Assembly (NCBI GenBank): GCA_045636865.1
Contig: JAZTYJ010000025.1
Span: forward strand, 14,965-78,964
Direction of reading: 5' to 3'
DNA length: 64,000 bases
Source: SIG480 sp045636865
GTDB lineage: Bacteria > Bacillota > Clostridia > Oscillospirales > JAAYXM01
Both the position numbers and the translations under genes were made by a program. The notes beneath the pieces are model-generated. The model saw only the letters and a program-made list of their open reading frames with translations. It was not told where the DNA came from and made no database searches. Positions 33,537-41,068 of this stretch are shown here, piece by piece. Position 1 is the stretch's first letter, and each line of letters starts with the position of its first letter.

Positions 33537-35396
33537 TTATTTTAAATTGATTGTAACCGTTTCTTTTTCTGCGCGAAGGAGATACAGATTCCCCGTGAGG
33601 TGGGTAAGACTGCCGCCGTCAACGCTTTCATATTCTCCCTCATTGAAGCGAACAAAGAAATATCCCTCATCGTAGAAGTTTCCGATTTTCAGAACGAGTT
33701 CATCTTCCGTTCTTTCTTTTTCAACATTGATTGCCGCATATCTCTGCACCGCAGCCGATGTCTCAGACCCTGTAAGGTTTCTGATCATCGGAGCCGAGGT
33801 ATAGAGATAATCAAGATATTCACCAAAGCTTTTCGAAAGACTTCTCCACCCCTTTTCCGCACCTCGCTCCGGGTCAAGCGCATCGTCAGGGTGCGTAAAG
33901 TGACTGTTTATAAAATGCATATTAAGCTCTGAAACAAGTGCAAGCTCCATAAACGGAGTAAGCTCACAGCCCGAAATAACTCGTGGCTGATGCACTCTTC
34001 CATCAGGCAAAACCTCAAACTCCTGCACACAGCCGAACTTAAAATCGCCGTCAGGAAAATAGATTCCCGATATCGTCTTTATATGTGGATATGTATCAAG
34101 CAGAAAAGACTCTCCAACACTTGACATAATGTTTGAAGGTGGAACATAAAGCGATACATCAACACCCGGGAAAAGTCTGTCGCAAAGGTCAACAAGCGAA
34201 TCAAACGCGCTCTTCATCGCCCTCTCACTTTCCCATGTTTTATAATCGTACAATCCCTCGTAGTCGCACTCACTCATACAAAGCGGCTGATGGTTATAAC
34301 CATGATATCCGACCTCACCACCCTGACGGAGAAGCATATTTCCAAAATTCAGGAATGTTCCCTCATCCGGCTCCGACGGGGTTGTTCCGTCAACCTCATC
34401 GTCATAGCCCGTGATTGCAAGCCCTGTGTATTTCATGCCGTACTTATCGGCAAAGTCCATCATTGCAGGCCACCAGATATTGACATAAAAGTCTCTTGTT
34501 GTTGCACCGAAATCACGCATTATATATTCGTTACTTCCCTGCGGAATCTGCGACGGGAAGTCGTCGAGATAGAATGTTGACGCATTTATAACGGGGTAAA
34601 CGAACACATCATCCATAAGACTTAAGGCTGCCGCGTAGAATCCTCGCGTAACCCTTTCGCAAAGGCCTGTGTTATTTACAACAAACTTGCCTTTTCCGTA
34701 TTCCGTTTCCCATATAAGCGGTGCGCGACTTTCATTATCAACCCAGGCATGAATCTTCGCTCTGTTCTCGTCAAGGCGAACAGCCCATACCGAATCGTAG
34801 CCGTCTTCAACAATAAAACTTCTGCCTCCGCCTACCATAAAACCATCTTCAATATAAATGCCTTCAAGATGTGCATTCTCCCAGGAAGCTTCAAGGATGC
34901 CGAGTGCACCCTCAAGCACGGATACATATATGTCTCTCTTAAGCGTAAGCGCAAACATTACAGCGCCACCGTCATATACCCAATCCCGCAATGTAATAAT
35001 ATTTTCGCCGACAGGTTCAAGATCAGTCAAAAGCACAATCACCTTATCGTACTTTGACAAATCAGGGAAGGCGTTTTCCGACAAATCGCAAGCATCACAC
35101 CCTACCTTCATATCAGAGAGTATTGTCGGAAATTCATCGAGCGCATCGCGACTTTCAGGCTGTGTTGCATCAAACAGAACAAGTGTATTTTTCTCAATCC
35201 ACTCGTTTGCCTCACGCTTTGTGACAACACTTTCCTCTTCCATAAACCCGAGCGAGTTTTTATTGTAATTGTACTGTATTCCGCTTCGCTCAACAAAAAG
35301 AACAACTGCCATAAGCGCAAACATCAGCGCAACTACCAGCATACCGTTATATCTGAATTTAAGAAACCGTTCTTTTAGTTCTTTTAATTTTTCCAA
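33537..35396 (-). CDS. PelA-like membrane-anchored polysaccharide deacetylase (DUF2194 type)
   Basis: 619 residues. An N-terminal membrane helix (about 17-35) leads to an extracytoplasmic region. Residues about 50-270 look like a ThuA/glutamine-amidotransferase-type domain (KYDKVIVLLTDLE, LRDWVYDGGAVMFAL). Residues about 290-540 hold a NodB-like barrel with ASTFYLDDFPSQIP (metal Asp pair) and GYHGYNHQP (His motif). It probably deacetylates the nascent polymer, the role of the PelA deacetylase domain in Pel systems. No glycosidase domain like that of Gram-negative PelA is evident. The start overlaps pelE by 13 bp. Confidence 0.83.
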   Translation of the reverse strand: MEKLKELKERFLKFRYNGMLVVALMFALMAVVLFVERSGIQYNYNKNSLGFMEEESVVTKREANEWIEKNTLVLFDATQPESRDALDEFPTILSDMKVGCDACDLSENAFPDLSKYDKVIVLLTDLEPVGENIITLRDWVYDGGAVMFALTLKRDIYVSVLEGALGILEASWENAHLEGIYIEDGFMVGGGRSFIVEDGYDSVWAVRLDENRAKIHAWVDNESRAPLIWETEYGKGKFVVNNTGLCERVTRGFYAAALSLMDDVFVYPVINASTFYLDDFPSQIPQGSNEYIMRDFGATTRDFYVNIWWPAMMDFADKYGMKYTGLAITGYDDEVDGTTPSEPDEGTFLNFGNMLLRQGGEVGYHGYNHQPLCMSECDYEGLYDYKTWESERAMKSAFDSLVDLCDRLFPGVDVSLYVPPSNIMSSVGESFLLDTYPHIKTISGIYFPDGDFKFGCVQEFEVLPDGRVHQPRVISGCELTPFMELALVSELNMHFINSHFTHPDDALDPERGAEKGWRSLSKSFGEYLDYLYTSAPMIRNLTGSETSAAVQRYAAINVEKERTEDELVLKIGNFYDEGYFFVRFNEGEYESVDGGSLTHLTGNLYLLRAEKETVTINLK

Positions 35397-36271
35397 AATG
35401 CTATAGCCTCCTTAACCCGTCTGGAAACAAACATTTTCTTGGACTGTATATCAGAAATCAATTCTCTTATCTTATCAGCCATCTTCATCTGGGAATAGTA
35501 TTTGAGCTTGAGCAGTATTATTTCCTCAAAGTCACCGTACAATTCATCTGCCTTGGCAAGTATCTTCCCTGCCGTGCCGTAATTTTCAAGAGCAAATTCA
35601 TTTTCGAAGTAATTTATGTAATCTTCCATCGTCTCCACACTTTTTAGCTTCTTTGAGACGAGCTGTGAATAGAGGTTTCTGTTCATTATCTCAACCTGAC
35701 CCGAAAGGAGCTTCTGCTCGAGCACTAACCACAGAAAGTCACAGTAGCCGGAATGAACATCAATATCATCAGGGTTTTCTGCATATTCGCGGCTGAGTTC
35801 CCGGAGTTTCTCATCGTTTTCCTTTGAGATTTCCACCATCGCAGTAACAGCATAATGGACAACTTCGGGGTCTTTGTTATTTCCCGCTTTCTGCAGAAAT
35901 TCGACATATTCCGCCGGATTGTCATTCAACACATCCATTATTATCTCGCGGCGAACCTTCGGCGAATTTATGATAAGCGCCTCTTCGATTGCAACAAGTG
36001 CATCGTCATTTTTCTTTTCTTCAACTGCAATTCCTTTGTAAAGCGCAGAGTCAAGCTTCATTTTCTGCACACCGACGGCAATGGTGTCGTCTTTTTCAAA
36101 TACTACCTGGAAGTGCAAGAACATAACCGCCATAAATCCCCAGAACGGAAGGCACAGCACCACGAAAAACATATATTTATGGACTTTTAAAAACTTGAAA
36201 TGAGTTCCTAAGAATGTAAAAATGCACAAAAGGATATGTATAAAAATCAAAACAACAGCCAAATGATTCAT
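35384..36271 (-). CDS. pelE: PelE-like membrane/TPR protein
   Basis: 295 residues. Two N-terminal membrane helices (about 5-25 and 32-55) are followed by an all-helical cytoplasmic region of repeat character (about 75-295), with HEAT/TPR-like pairs such as EEALIINSPKVRREIIMDVL and ENYGTAGKILAKADELYGDF. The size, topology and place between pelD and the deacetylase fit PelE, a scaffold of the polymerase complex. An AGGAGG site lies 8 bp before the ATG, inside the end of pelD. Confidence 0.83.
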   Translation of the reverse strand: MNHLAVVLIFIHILLCIFTFLGTHFKFLKVHKYMFFVVLCLPFWGFMAVMFLHFQVVFEKDDTIAVGVQKMKLDSALYKGIAVEEKKNDDALVAIEEALIINSPKVRREIIMDVLNDNPAEYVEFLQKAGNNKDPEVVHYAVTAMVEISKENDEKLRELSREYAENPDDIDVHSGYCDFLWLVLEQKLLSGQVEIMNRNLYSQLVSKKLKSVETMEDYINYFENEFALENYGTAGKILAKADELYGDFEEIILLKLKYYSQMKMADKIRELISDIQSKKMFVSRRVKEAIAFWKN

Positions 36272-36285
36272 ACATATCCCTCCTT

Positions 36286-39066
36286 TTATTTTATATTGAT
36301 TTCCAGATCAAGATTCTCAAATCTTGGCAGGATGAACTCAAGGTCATCCTTTGTCGCCTGCGCGAGAAGAATACCGAGTTTCCCTTCTTCGATTTCACCC
36401 AAGATATCGTTTGCTCGGATTTTACCCGATAGCATTTTGTCAACCTCTGCGTATGAATGCCCCTTTACGCCAATCTCCATAAACTCATAGGCAAAAACTT
36501 TTCTTTCTGCCATATCCTTGAAGTTTAAGTAAACCTTGTCAAACTCTTCTCTGTGCAGAATGTGTGTTCCCTGCATATACTGGTTTTCGTATAAATGCTG
36601 ATTGTAGTCATACGCGCGAAGAAGCGAAATTTCAACAAGATCGCGCAAAATCTTGAACAGGTTCACATAGTAAAGCGAGTTCTGCTCGGGCTTCACATGC
36701 CAGATGAAAATCAAGAGCTCAAGCTTGTCACGTCTCCAGACTCCTGCTGCATACATCGGCAGATTCGGCAGAAATTCCGTATTTCTCCAAATCTCATCAT
36801 TTTTTATCTCATCGAGAATCGGCTTATATGTGTCAAGCGATATCGACCTTGAAACCGCGCTCAATATATCTCTCGACGACACTTCAAGTCGACCGAATGC
36901 ACTCTTGTCGTTTATTGAATATACGCTGAGGCTCTTGTTCTCAAGCGTATCCTCAAAGGTATCCATAATCTTGAGATAAAGCTTGTGCGGCTCAACGGTA
37001 TCGAGCTTTCTCGTAACATCGAAGATTTTTCCGAAGCTGTCCTTTGAACCTATAATCTGCTTTTTGAGGTCACGCTTTTCGTCAAATGTATCCTGATAAA
37101 GCTCACGTGTAAACTCAAGCTTTTCTTCAAGGAGACCTATCTGTTCATTGGCGAATCTTATTTTATCGTCCTTAGTAAGGCGAACATACCCTGAAACTGC
37201 TCCGACCAGGAAAAAGTAAACAAACGCAAACCAGTTCGAGGGTTCATAGAATATTGTAAGCCAGCTCGTTCCTGAAACAATCTTCGCAATAAACCACGCA
37301 ACCGACGAAAGCCCCGCTGCAAAAAGTCCGGAGTAAAGACCATGAACGGTTGCAACTATAACGATAAACGCCATTCTGAAATCGACTATCGAGAACATTA
37401 CCGATGAGCCCGTTGCGAGATTTAAAAGCTCCGTGATAATGAACATAAGCGCAATTTCCACAGCCTTTATTATGGGACTATGCTCCCCCAACCACTTTCT
37501 GACCCTACTCCAGAAATCCGTTACCTTGAGATTTTTTTCGACAAGGAATTTTTCATATTCTTCTTCGATGTCGTCTATAATAGATATTCTCGAAAACCAA
37601 CCGTATTCATTTCGAAGTGCTGTGTTCTTTATCTCAAGAAGCGCCCCTTCTTCTTCGCCTGTGTACTTTACACGAAGAGACGGGTTTAATTCCGAAATCT
37701 TCCTCATCACATCACCAAATGTGATATTGAACTCATCGCTTACATTGAGCGTGCCGATTCCTTCCTGCCAGTTTTCAAGGAAGCGCGCAACAAGAACCGA
37801 AACATCGTGCATAGAGATAAAGAAAGCGCCTGAGCCTTCTGTTTCCTTTAACGTAACAGTTCCTTTTTCCATATCGGCAAAAGCTCTGTTCAGGAAGTCA
37901 CCCTCAAGCATTCCGCTGTACAGGTGAGGAATTCTTACAATCTTTATATCAACACCAAAATGCTTTGTATAGAATTCGCAAAGATTCTCCTTTGACAGCG
38001 TAATAACGCTTATGTCCTTTTTATTTGAATATGCACCGTCAAGAGACGAGAAATATATAACCTTTGCATCTTTTTGGTATTTTGCAGTATGTCCCAATAT
38101 CTCACGCAGTTTTTCCGTATCAGGAGCTTCTTCCGAACGGTATGTAAGCTCCCTTGCAAAGAATACAACAACGTCAAAATCGTATGTCTCAAATATTCTA
38201 TCATAAGGAATCTGCTTTCCGTTATAAACCTTGACTCTTCCCTTTGATTTTAGATGCGTCTCCCCTGCGATGAGTATATTATTATTTTCAAAAGTATCTT
38301 CTATGAATTTTTCCGTGACATAACCTGTATTTCCCACAAGTAAAATTCTTTTTGTTGTAAGAGTATTCGGATCTGTAACGATGCTGTTCTTGCTTGCAAG
38401 CTGTTCTCTTATCTCAAGAAGGTCGTTGTTGTTAACAACGTTGAGAAGACACTCAACCAGAAAATCGTCAAACGCGCCGCTCATGCCGTTTGAAATCATC
38501 TCTATCGCAACATCCTGAGAGAAGGCATCCTTATAGCTTCTTGTGCTCGTGAGCGCATCAAAAGCGTCAGCCATCGCGACAATGCGTGCAGCGATGGGTA
38601 TCTCTTCTCCTTTCAAGCCTTCAGGATAACCTGTTCCATCTATTCTCTCGTGATGATATTTTGCAATATCCTTCGCGTGTTTTATGATTTTTTCATCAAT
38701 GTCCAATGAAATTCCATCAATCATTTCATTGCCAAAAATCGTATGTTTTTTTACTATATCATATTCTATCGAAGAAAGCTTACCCGGAAAATTGAGGATA
38801 CTTTCCGGAATTTTACTTTTTCCTATATCGTGAAGTGAGGATGCGATTGACATATACCTTATGTCTTCTTCTGACAAAACATATTTATCTGTTACATTAT
38901 TAAGCTCACGAAGCATAAGCTCTGTGAGCATTCTTACATGATAAATATGAAAACCCGTTTCACCATTGAGCATCTCAGGGATGTTGTCGCTTGAAACATC
39001 AACAACTTCAAGATATTTTCTCTCGTCTTCATTATTCAGCACAAGAAGAGGGTTTACTGATGCCAT
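36286..39066 (-). CDS. pelD: PelD-like c-di-GMP receptor fused to HD-GYP and Rossmann (SDR-like) domains
   Basis: 926 residues, far longer than classical PelD (about 450). Domains in order: HD-GYP (about 35-220) with SLHDIGKSKIP (His79, Asp80) and HHERIDGTGYPEG (138-150), expected to hydrolyse c-di-GMP; an NAD-binding Rossmann region (about 237-525; ILLVGNTGYV and VIYFSSLDGAYS); four membrane helices (about 531-632); a coiled coil (about 640-680); a GAF-like domain (about 690-825); and a degenerate GGDEF (about 840-926). In the last, the signature is EEGKL (893-897) but the c-di-GMP-binding I-site RxxD is kept as RAND (884-887), as in PelD. One chain thus may bind and degrade the same messenger. 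First gene of the operon, with an AGGAGG site. Confidence 0.92.
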   Translation of the reverse strand: MASVNPLLVLNNEDERKYLEVVDVSSDNIPEMLNGETGFHIYHVRMLTELMLRELNNVTDKYVLSEEDIRYMSIASSLHDIGKSKIPESILNFPGKLSSIEYDIVKKHTIFGNEMIDGISLDIDEKIIKHAKDIAKYHHERIDGTGYPEGLKGEEIPIAARIVAMADAFDALTSTRSYKDAFSQDVAIEMISNGMSGAFDDFLVECLLNVVNNNDLLEIREQLASKNSIVTDPNTLTTKRILLVGNTGYVTEKFIEDTFENNNILIAGETHLKSKGRVKVYNGKQIPYDRIFETYDFDVVVFFARELTYRSEEAPDTEKLREILGHTAKYQKDAKVIYFSSLDGAYSNKKDISVITLSKENLCEFYTKHFGVDIKIVRIPHLYSGMLEGDFLNRAFADMEKGTVTLKETEGSGAFFISMHDVSVLVARFLENWQEGIGTLNVSDEFNITFGDVMRKISELNPSLRVKYTGEEEGALLEIKNTALRNEYGWFSRISIIDDIEEEYEKFLVEKNLKVTDFWSRVRKWLGEHSPIIKAVEIALMFIITELLNLATGSSVMFSIVDFRMAFIVIVATVHGLYSGLFAAGLSSVAWFIAKIVSGTSWLTIFYEPSNWFAFVYFFLVGAVSGYVRLTKDDKIRFANEQIGLLEEKLEFTRELYQDTFDEKRDLKKQIIGSKDSFGKIFDVTRKLDTVEPHKLYLKIMDTFEDTLENKSLSVYSINDKSAFGRLEVSSRDILSAVSRSISLDTYKPILDEIKNDEIWRNTEFLPNLPMYAAGVWRRDKLELLIFIWHVKPEQNSLYYVNLFKILRDLVEISLLRAYDYNQHLYENQYMQGTHILHREEFDKVYLNFKDMAERKVFAYEFMEIGVKGHSYAEVDKMLSGKIRANDILGEIEEGKLGILLAQATKDDLEFILPRFENLDLEINIK

Positions 39067-39137
39067 AACTTTTCATCCTCCTTTCACAAAATTAAAATAA
39101 TTATATTTTTGTATGCAAACTTTATTCTTGATATATT

Positions 39138-39166
39138 ATTATAAAACATTTTTTGATTTTTTTCAA
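39138..39166 (-). promoter_or_regulatory. Predicted sigma-A promoter of the pel-type operon
   Basis: On the minus strand TTGAAA (39166-39161) and TATAAT (39143-39138) have a 17-bp spacer, about 70 bp before pelD. No riboswitch is seen between it and the start codon. Confidence 0.7.
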
Positions 39167-39189
39167 CACCCACCGTTATATTATGACAA

Positions 39190-39230
39190 TAAAATCCCTA
39201 TGATAGAACAAAACTATCATAGGGATTCAT
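39190..39230 (-). terminator. Terminator of the 60-residue gene
   Basis: AATCCCTATGATAG and CTATCATAGGGATT pair around AACAAAA, followed by TTATTG. It starts directly after the small gene's stop codon and supports that gene as real. Confidence 0.82.
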
Positions 39231-39413
39231 TTAACGTTTTAACTTTGTTTTACTTTGCCTTTTTCTCATGTTGCACGATTTCCCGTTATCAAAGACACCG
39301 ATGAAAGTTTTGTCTGTAATCTTCAACTCATTGGCATGAGTTGCTGTGTGAACTTCGTGGTGAAGTCCAGGGTTTCTCGTCTGATTATTATTTACATAGT
39401 AAAGCTGATACAT
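39231..39413 (-). CDS. Small protein of unknown function (60 residues)
   Basis: The product begins MYQLYYVNNNQTRNPGLHHE and contains HTATHANELKIT and GVFDNG, then a basic tail KRQSKTKLKR. A strong GCAGGAGG site 9 bp upstream and a terminator directly after the stop mark it as a genuine one-gene unit. It has no signal or membrane segment. I do not recognise its function; the histidine-rich HEVHTATH could bind metal. Confidence 0.75.
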   Translation of the reverse strand: MYQLYYVNNNQTRNPGLHHEVHTATHANELKITDKTFIGVFDNGKSCNMRKRQSKTKLKR

Positions 39414-39953
39414 TGTAATTTACCTCCTGCCACTCAAAAGCAGCTTTATATTTTAGTATCTATGTGAACTAAAACATGAAAAAACTTGCCTATTCAACGA
39501 CGCTCCTTCCCGGCAAAATTCCCCGAAGACATTGACAAGCAAGTTCAAATATGATAAAATTACAAAACCTTGGTAATCAATCATTAACTTGGTTGATGCC
39601 TTCAAAGCTCCGACGATATTGGCGTGTTGTCGGAGTTTTGCTTTTTCACATTTCAAGCATCCTCACTATACCATAGTTACCAGTTTTTTGTCAAGCGATT
39701 TCCACAACATATTACATATAATATATATATAGTATACAACATCTTGTGTTTTTTCATTTATTTGTACCATCTTTCAAATTCACAACCTATTTTCCTCTTC
39801 TGTGTTGACTGCTCACCTCTTGTTCAATTTTTGTTTAACAACGAGATTTTGGCAGATGCAAGATATTCGTTATAATCGTTTTGGTTTTTGTGTGTTTTGG
39901 TGATATATCAAGACATTTCACCCGCGAAAAGTTAGTGAATTTTTCGCAGGCCA
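39414..39953. other. AT-rich gene-poor region with a hairpin near the right island border
   Basis: No convincing gene is seen. CTCCGACGATAT and TGTTGTCGGAG at 39609-39637 form a hairpin followed by TTTTGCTTTTT on the plus strand, preceded by a second weaker one (ATCAATCATTAACTTGGTTGAT). A minus-strand reading frame at 39453-39656 overlaps both and lacks a good ribosome site. It may be a remnant or a small RNA. Confidence 0.4.
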
Positions 39954-40002
39954 CCTTGGTAAGGATGAGGTCGGCGGTTCAAATCCGCCTAACAGCTCCA
40001 AA
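39954..40002 (+). repeat. 3' fragment of tRNA-Thr, right copy (attR-like)
   Basis: The 49 bp from the anticodon arm to CCA and two further bases match 14896-14944 perfectly and in the same orientation. The 5' half of a tRNA is missing, so this is not a functional tRNA. A terminator follows directly, as it would after an intact tRNA. Confidence 0.9.
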
Positions 40003-40036
40003 AGCCTTGGAAACGTAATGTTTCCAAGGCTTTTTG
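40001..40036 (+). terminator. Terminator after the tRNA-Thr fragment
   Basis: AAAGCCTTGGAAAC and TTTCCAAGGCTTT form a stem with a T-run. It may be the ancestral terminator of tRNA-Thr before island insertion. Confidence 0.8.
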
Positions 40037-40056
40037 TTTGTTTTTGGAGAAAATTC

Positions 40057-40106
40057 ATGACCTCATCCCTGAATGCGAAATTCAACGAAGGGATAAGGTC
40101 ATACTT
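40057..40106. repeat. 50-bp palindromic repeat, copy 1
   Basis: This differs from 44325-44374 by one base. The ends ATGACCTCATCCCT and AGGGATAAGGTCAT pair; the single C-A mismatch on the plus strand becomes a G-U pair in RNA from the minus strand. It lies downstream of murQ. Confidence 0.85.
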
Positions 40107-40219
40107 TTTTGTTGATTTATGAACAAAAAAGGGATATAACATAATTACCACATAAAACATTGCAAATTTTACTTTAAATGCAGAGAGGTTTCTGTCTCTG
40201 CATTTGAAAAGATTATATA

Positions 40220-40256
40220 GAAAAACGGCTGTGACTTTTCACAGCCGTTTTTTATT
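40220..40256 (-). terminator. Terminator of murQ
   Basis: AAAACGGCTGTGA and TCACAGCCGTTTT form a stem next to the murQ stop codon, flanked by A- and T-runs. Confidence 0.85.
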
Positions 40257-41064
40257 ACTTTCTTGAATCTACAACTTTGCGGATGCTCCAGTCGTTCTCT
40301 TCGAGAAGACTCTCTGCCTCTTCTTCGCTTACACCGAGAATATCAGAAACAATAAAGAGCATTCTTCTTGTAAGCTTTATGTTTGTCGGGCGCAAGTTTA
40401 TCATGAGATTTTCATAAACATAGCCGCACTTTATCATGACACTTGTTGATATCATATTAAGGATAAACTTTTGCGCTGAACCTGCCTTCATTCTGGTAGA
40501 ACCGGTTATTACCTCTGCCCCCGTATCCGGAACAATTGAGATATCTGCTACCTGATCCGTGAGCGAACCTTCGTTTGATGTTATGCCGACAGTAAGACAG
40601 CCTTTTTCCTTTGCATACTTCATCGCATCTACAACATATGCCGCATTTCCTGCAACAGAGATTCCGACTACGGTATCCTTTTCATTGATATTGTACTTTG
40701 AGAGATCTGCGATACCGTCTGCTCCACTATCCTCGTTTCCTTCACCTGCGATTGCAAGGCACTTTTCTCCACCTGCAATTATTCCGATTACTCTGTCTTT
40801 ATTGAGGCCGAATGTCGGAGGGCATTCTGCCGCGTCAATGATTCCGAGTCTTCCTGATGTTCCGGCGCCCATATAGAAGATTCTGCCGCCGTCCTTGAAT
40901 CTTTCAGATATTGCATCAATCGCCTCGGCAACACTTGCAAGAGTTGCATCTACCGCTTTTACGGCATTCATATTCTCTTCGTTGATGAGCTTTACCATCG
41001 AAAGGGTGTCCATCTTGTCAATATTGATACTCTTTGGGTTTCTTGATTCTGTTCTTGATCTCAT
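40255..41064 (-). CDS. murQ: N-acetylmuramic acid 6-phosphate etherase
   Basis: 269 residues, somewhat shorter than typical MurQ (about 300) because the last helices are missing. It cleaves the lactyl ether of MurNAc-6-phosphate to GlcNAc-6-phosphate during cell-wall recycling. Motifs are TESRNPKSINIDKMDTLSMV, FYMGAGTSGRLGIIDAAECPPTFG (SIS phosphosugar site), IAGGEKCL and EVITGSTRMKAGSAQKFILN. The usual AASGRTPYV reads SVAGNAAYV, a change in a sugar-phosphate loop. ATG 41064 is preferred because GAGGGAGAG lies upstream; ATG 41082 would overlap the kinase gene. It is last in the operon, after the kinase fusion. Confidence 0.92.
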   Translation of the reverse strand: MRSRTESRNPKSINIDKMDTLSMVKLINEENMNAVKAVDATLASVAEAIDAISERFKDGGRIFYMGAGTSGRLGIIDAAECPPTFGLNKDRVIGIIAGGEKCLAIAGEGNEDSGADGIADLSKYNINEKDTVVGISVAGNAAYVVDAMKYAKEKGCLTVGITSNEGSLTDQVADISIVPDTGAEVITGSTRMKAGSAQKFILNMISTSVMIKCGYVYENLMINLRPTNIKLTRRMLFIVSDILGVSEEEAESLLEENDWSIRKVVDSRK

Positions 41065-41068
41065 TTTA

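Larger units (their letters stand above)
14945..39953. mobile_element. Putative genomic island between tRNA-Thr and its 3' fragment
   Basis: About 25 kb is enclosed by the 49-bp direct repeat. It contains a WYL/UDG-like cluster, a GH18-like/SLH protein and the pel-type exopolysaccharide locus with its c-di-GMP enzymes. No tyrosine or serine integrase is recognisable inside, so the element, if real, is immobile or needs a helper. The right repeat is followed by a terminator hairpin that may be the original tRNA terminator. The boundaries are inferred only from the repeats. Confidence 0.6.

Noticed and set aside
39453..39656. 67-residue minus-strand frame with MKCEKAKLRQHANIVGALKA
   Set aside because: It spans two hairpins, lacks a convincing ribosome site and may be a shadow of a noncoding element; not strong enough to call a gene.
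39918..40160. Minus-strand reading frame of 80 residues ending near GGFEPPTSSLPRW
   Set aside because: It runs antisense through the tRNA-Thr fragment; GFEPPTSSLP is the usual false peptide read across tRNA T-arms. There is no ribosome site.
40172..40206. Hairpin AAATGCAGAGA...TCTCTGCATTT considered as terminator
   Set aside because: It forms a good stem but has no T-run and no gene ending next to it; the murQ terminator lies at 40220-40256.
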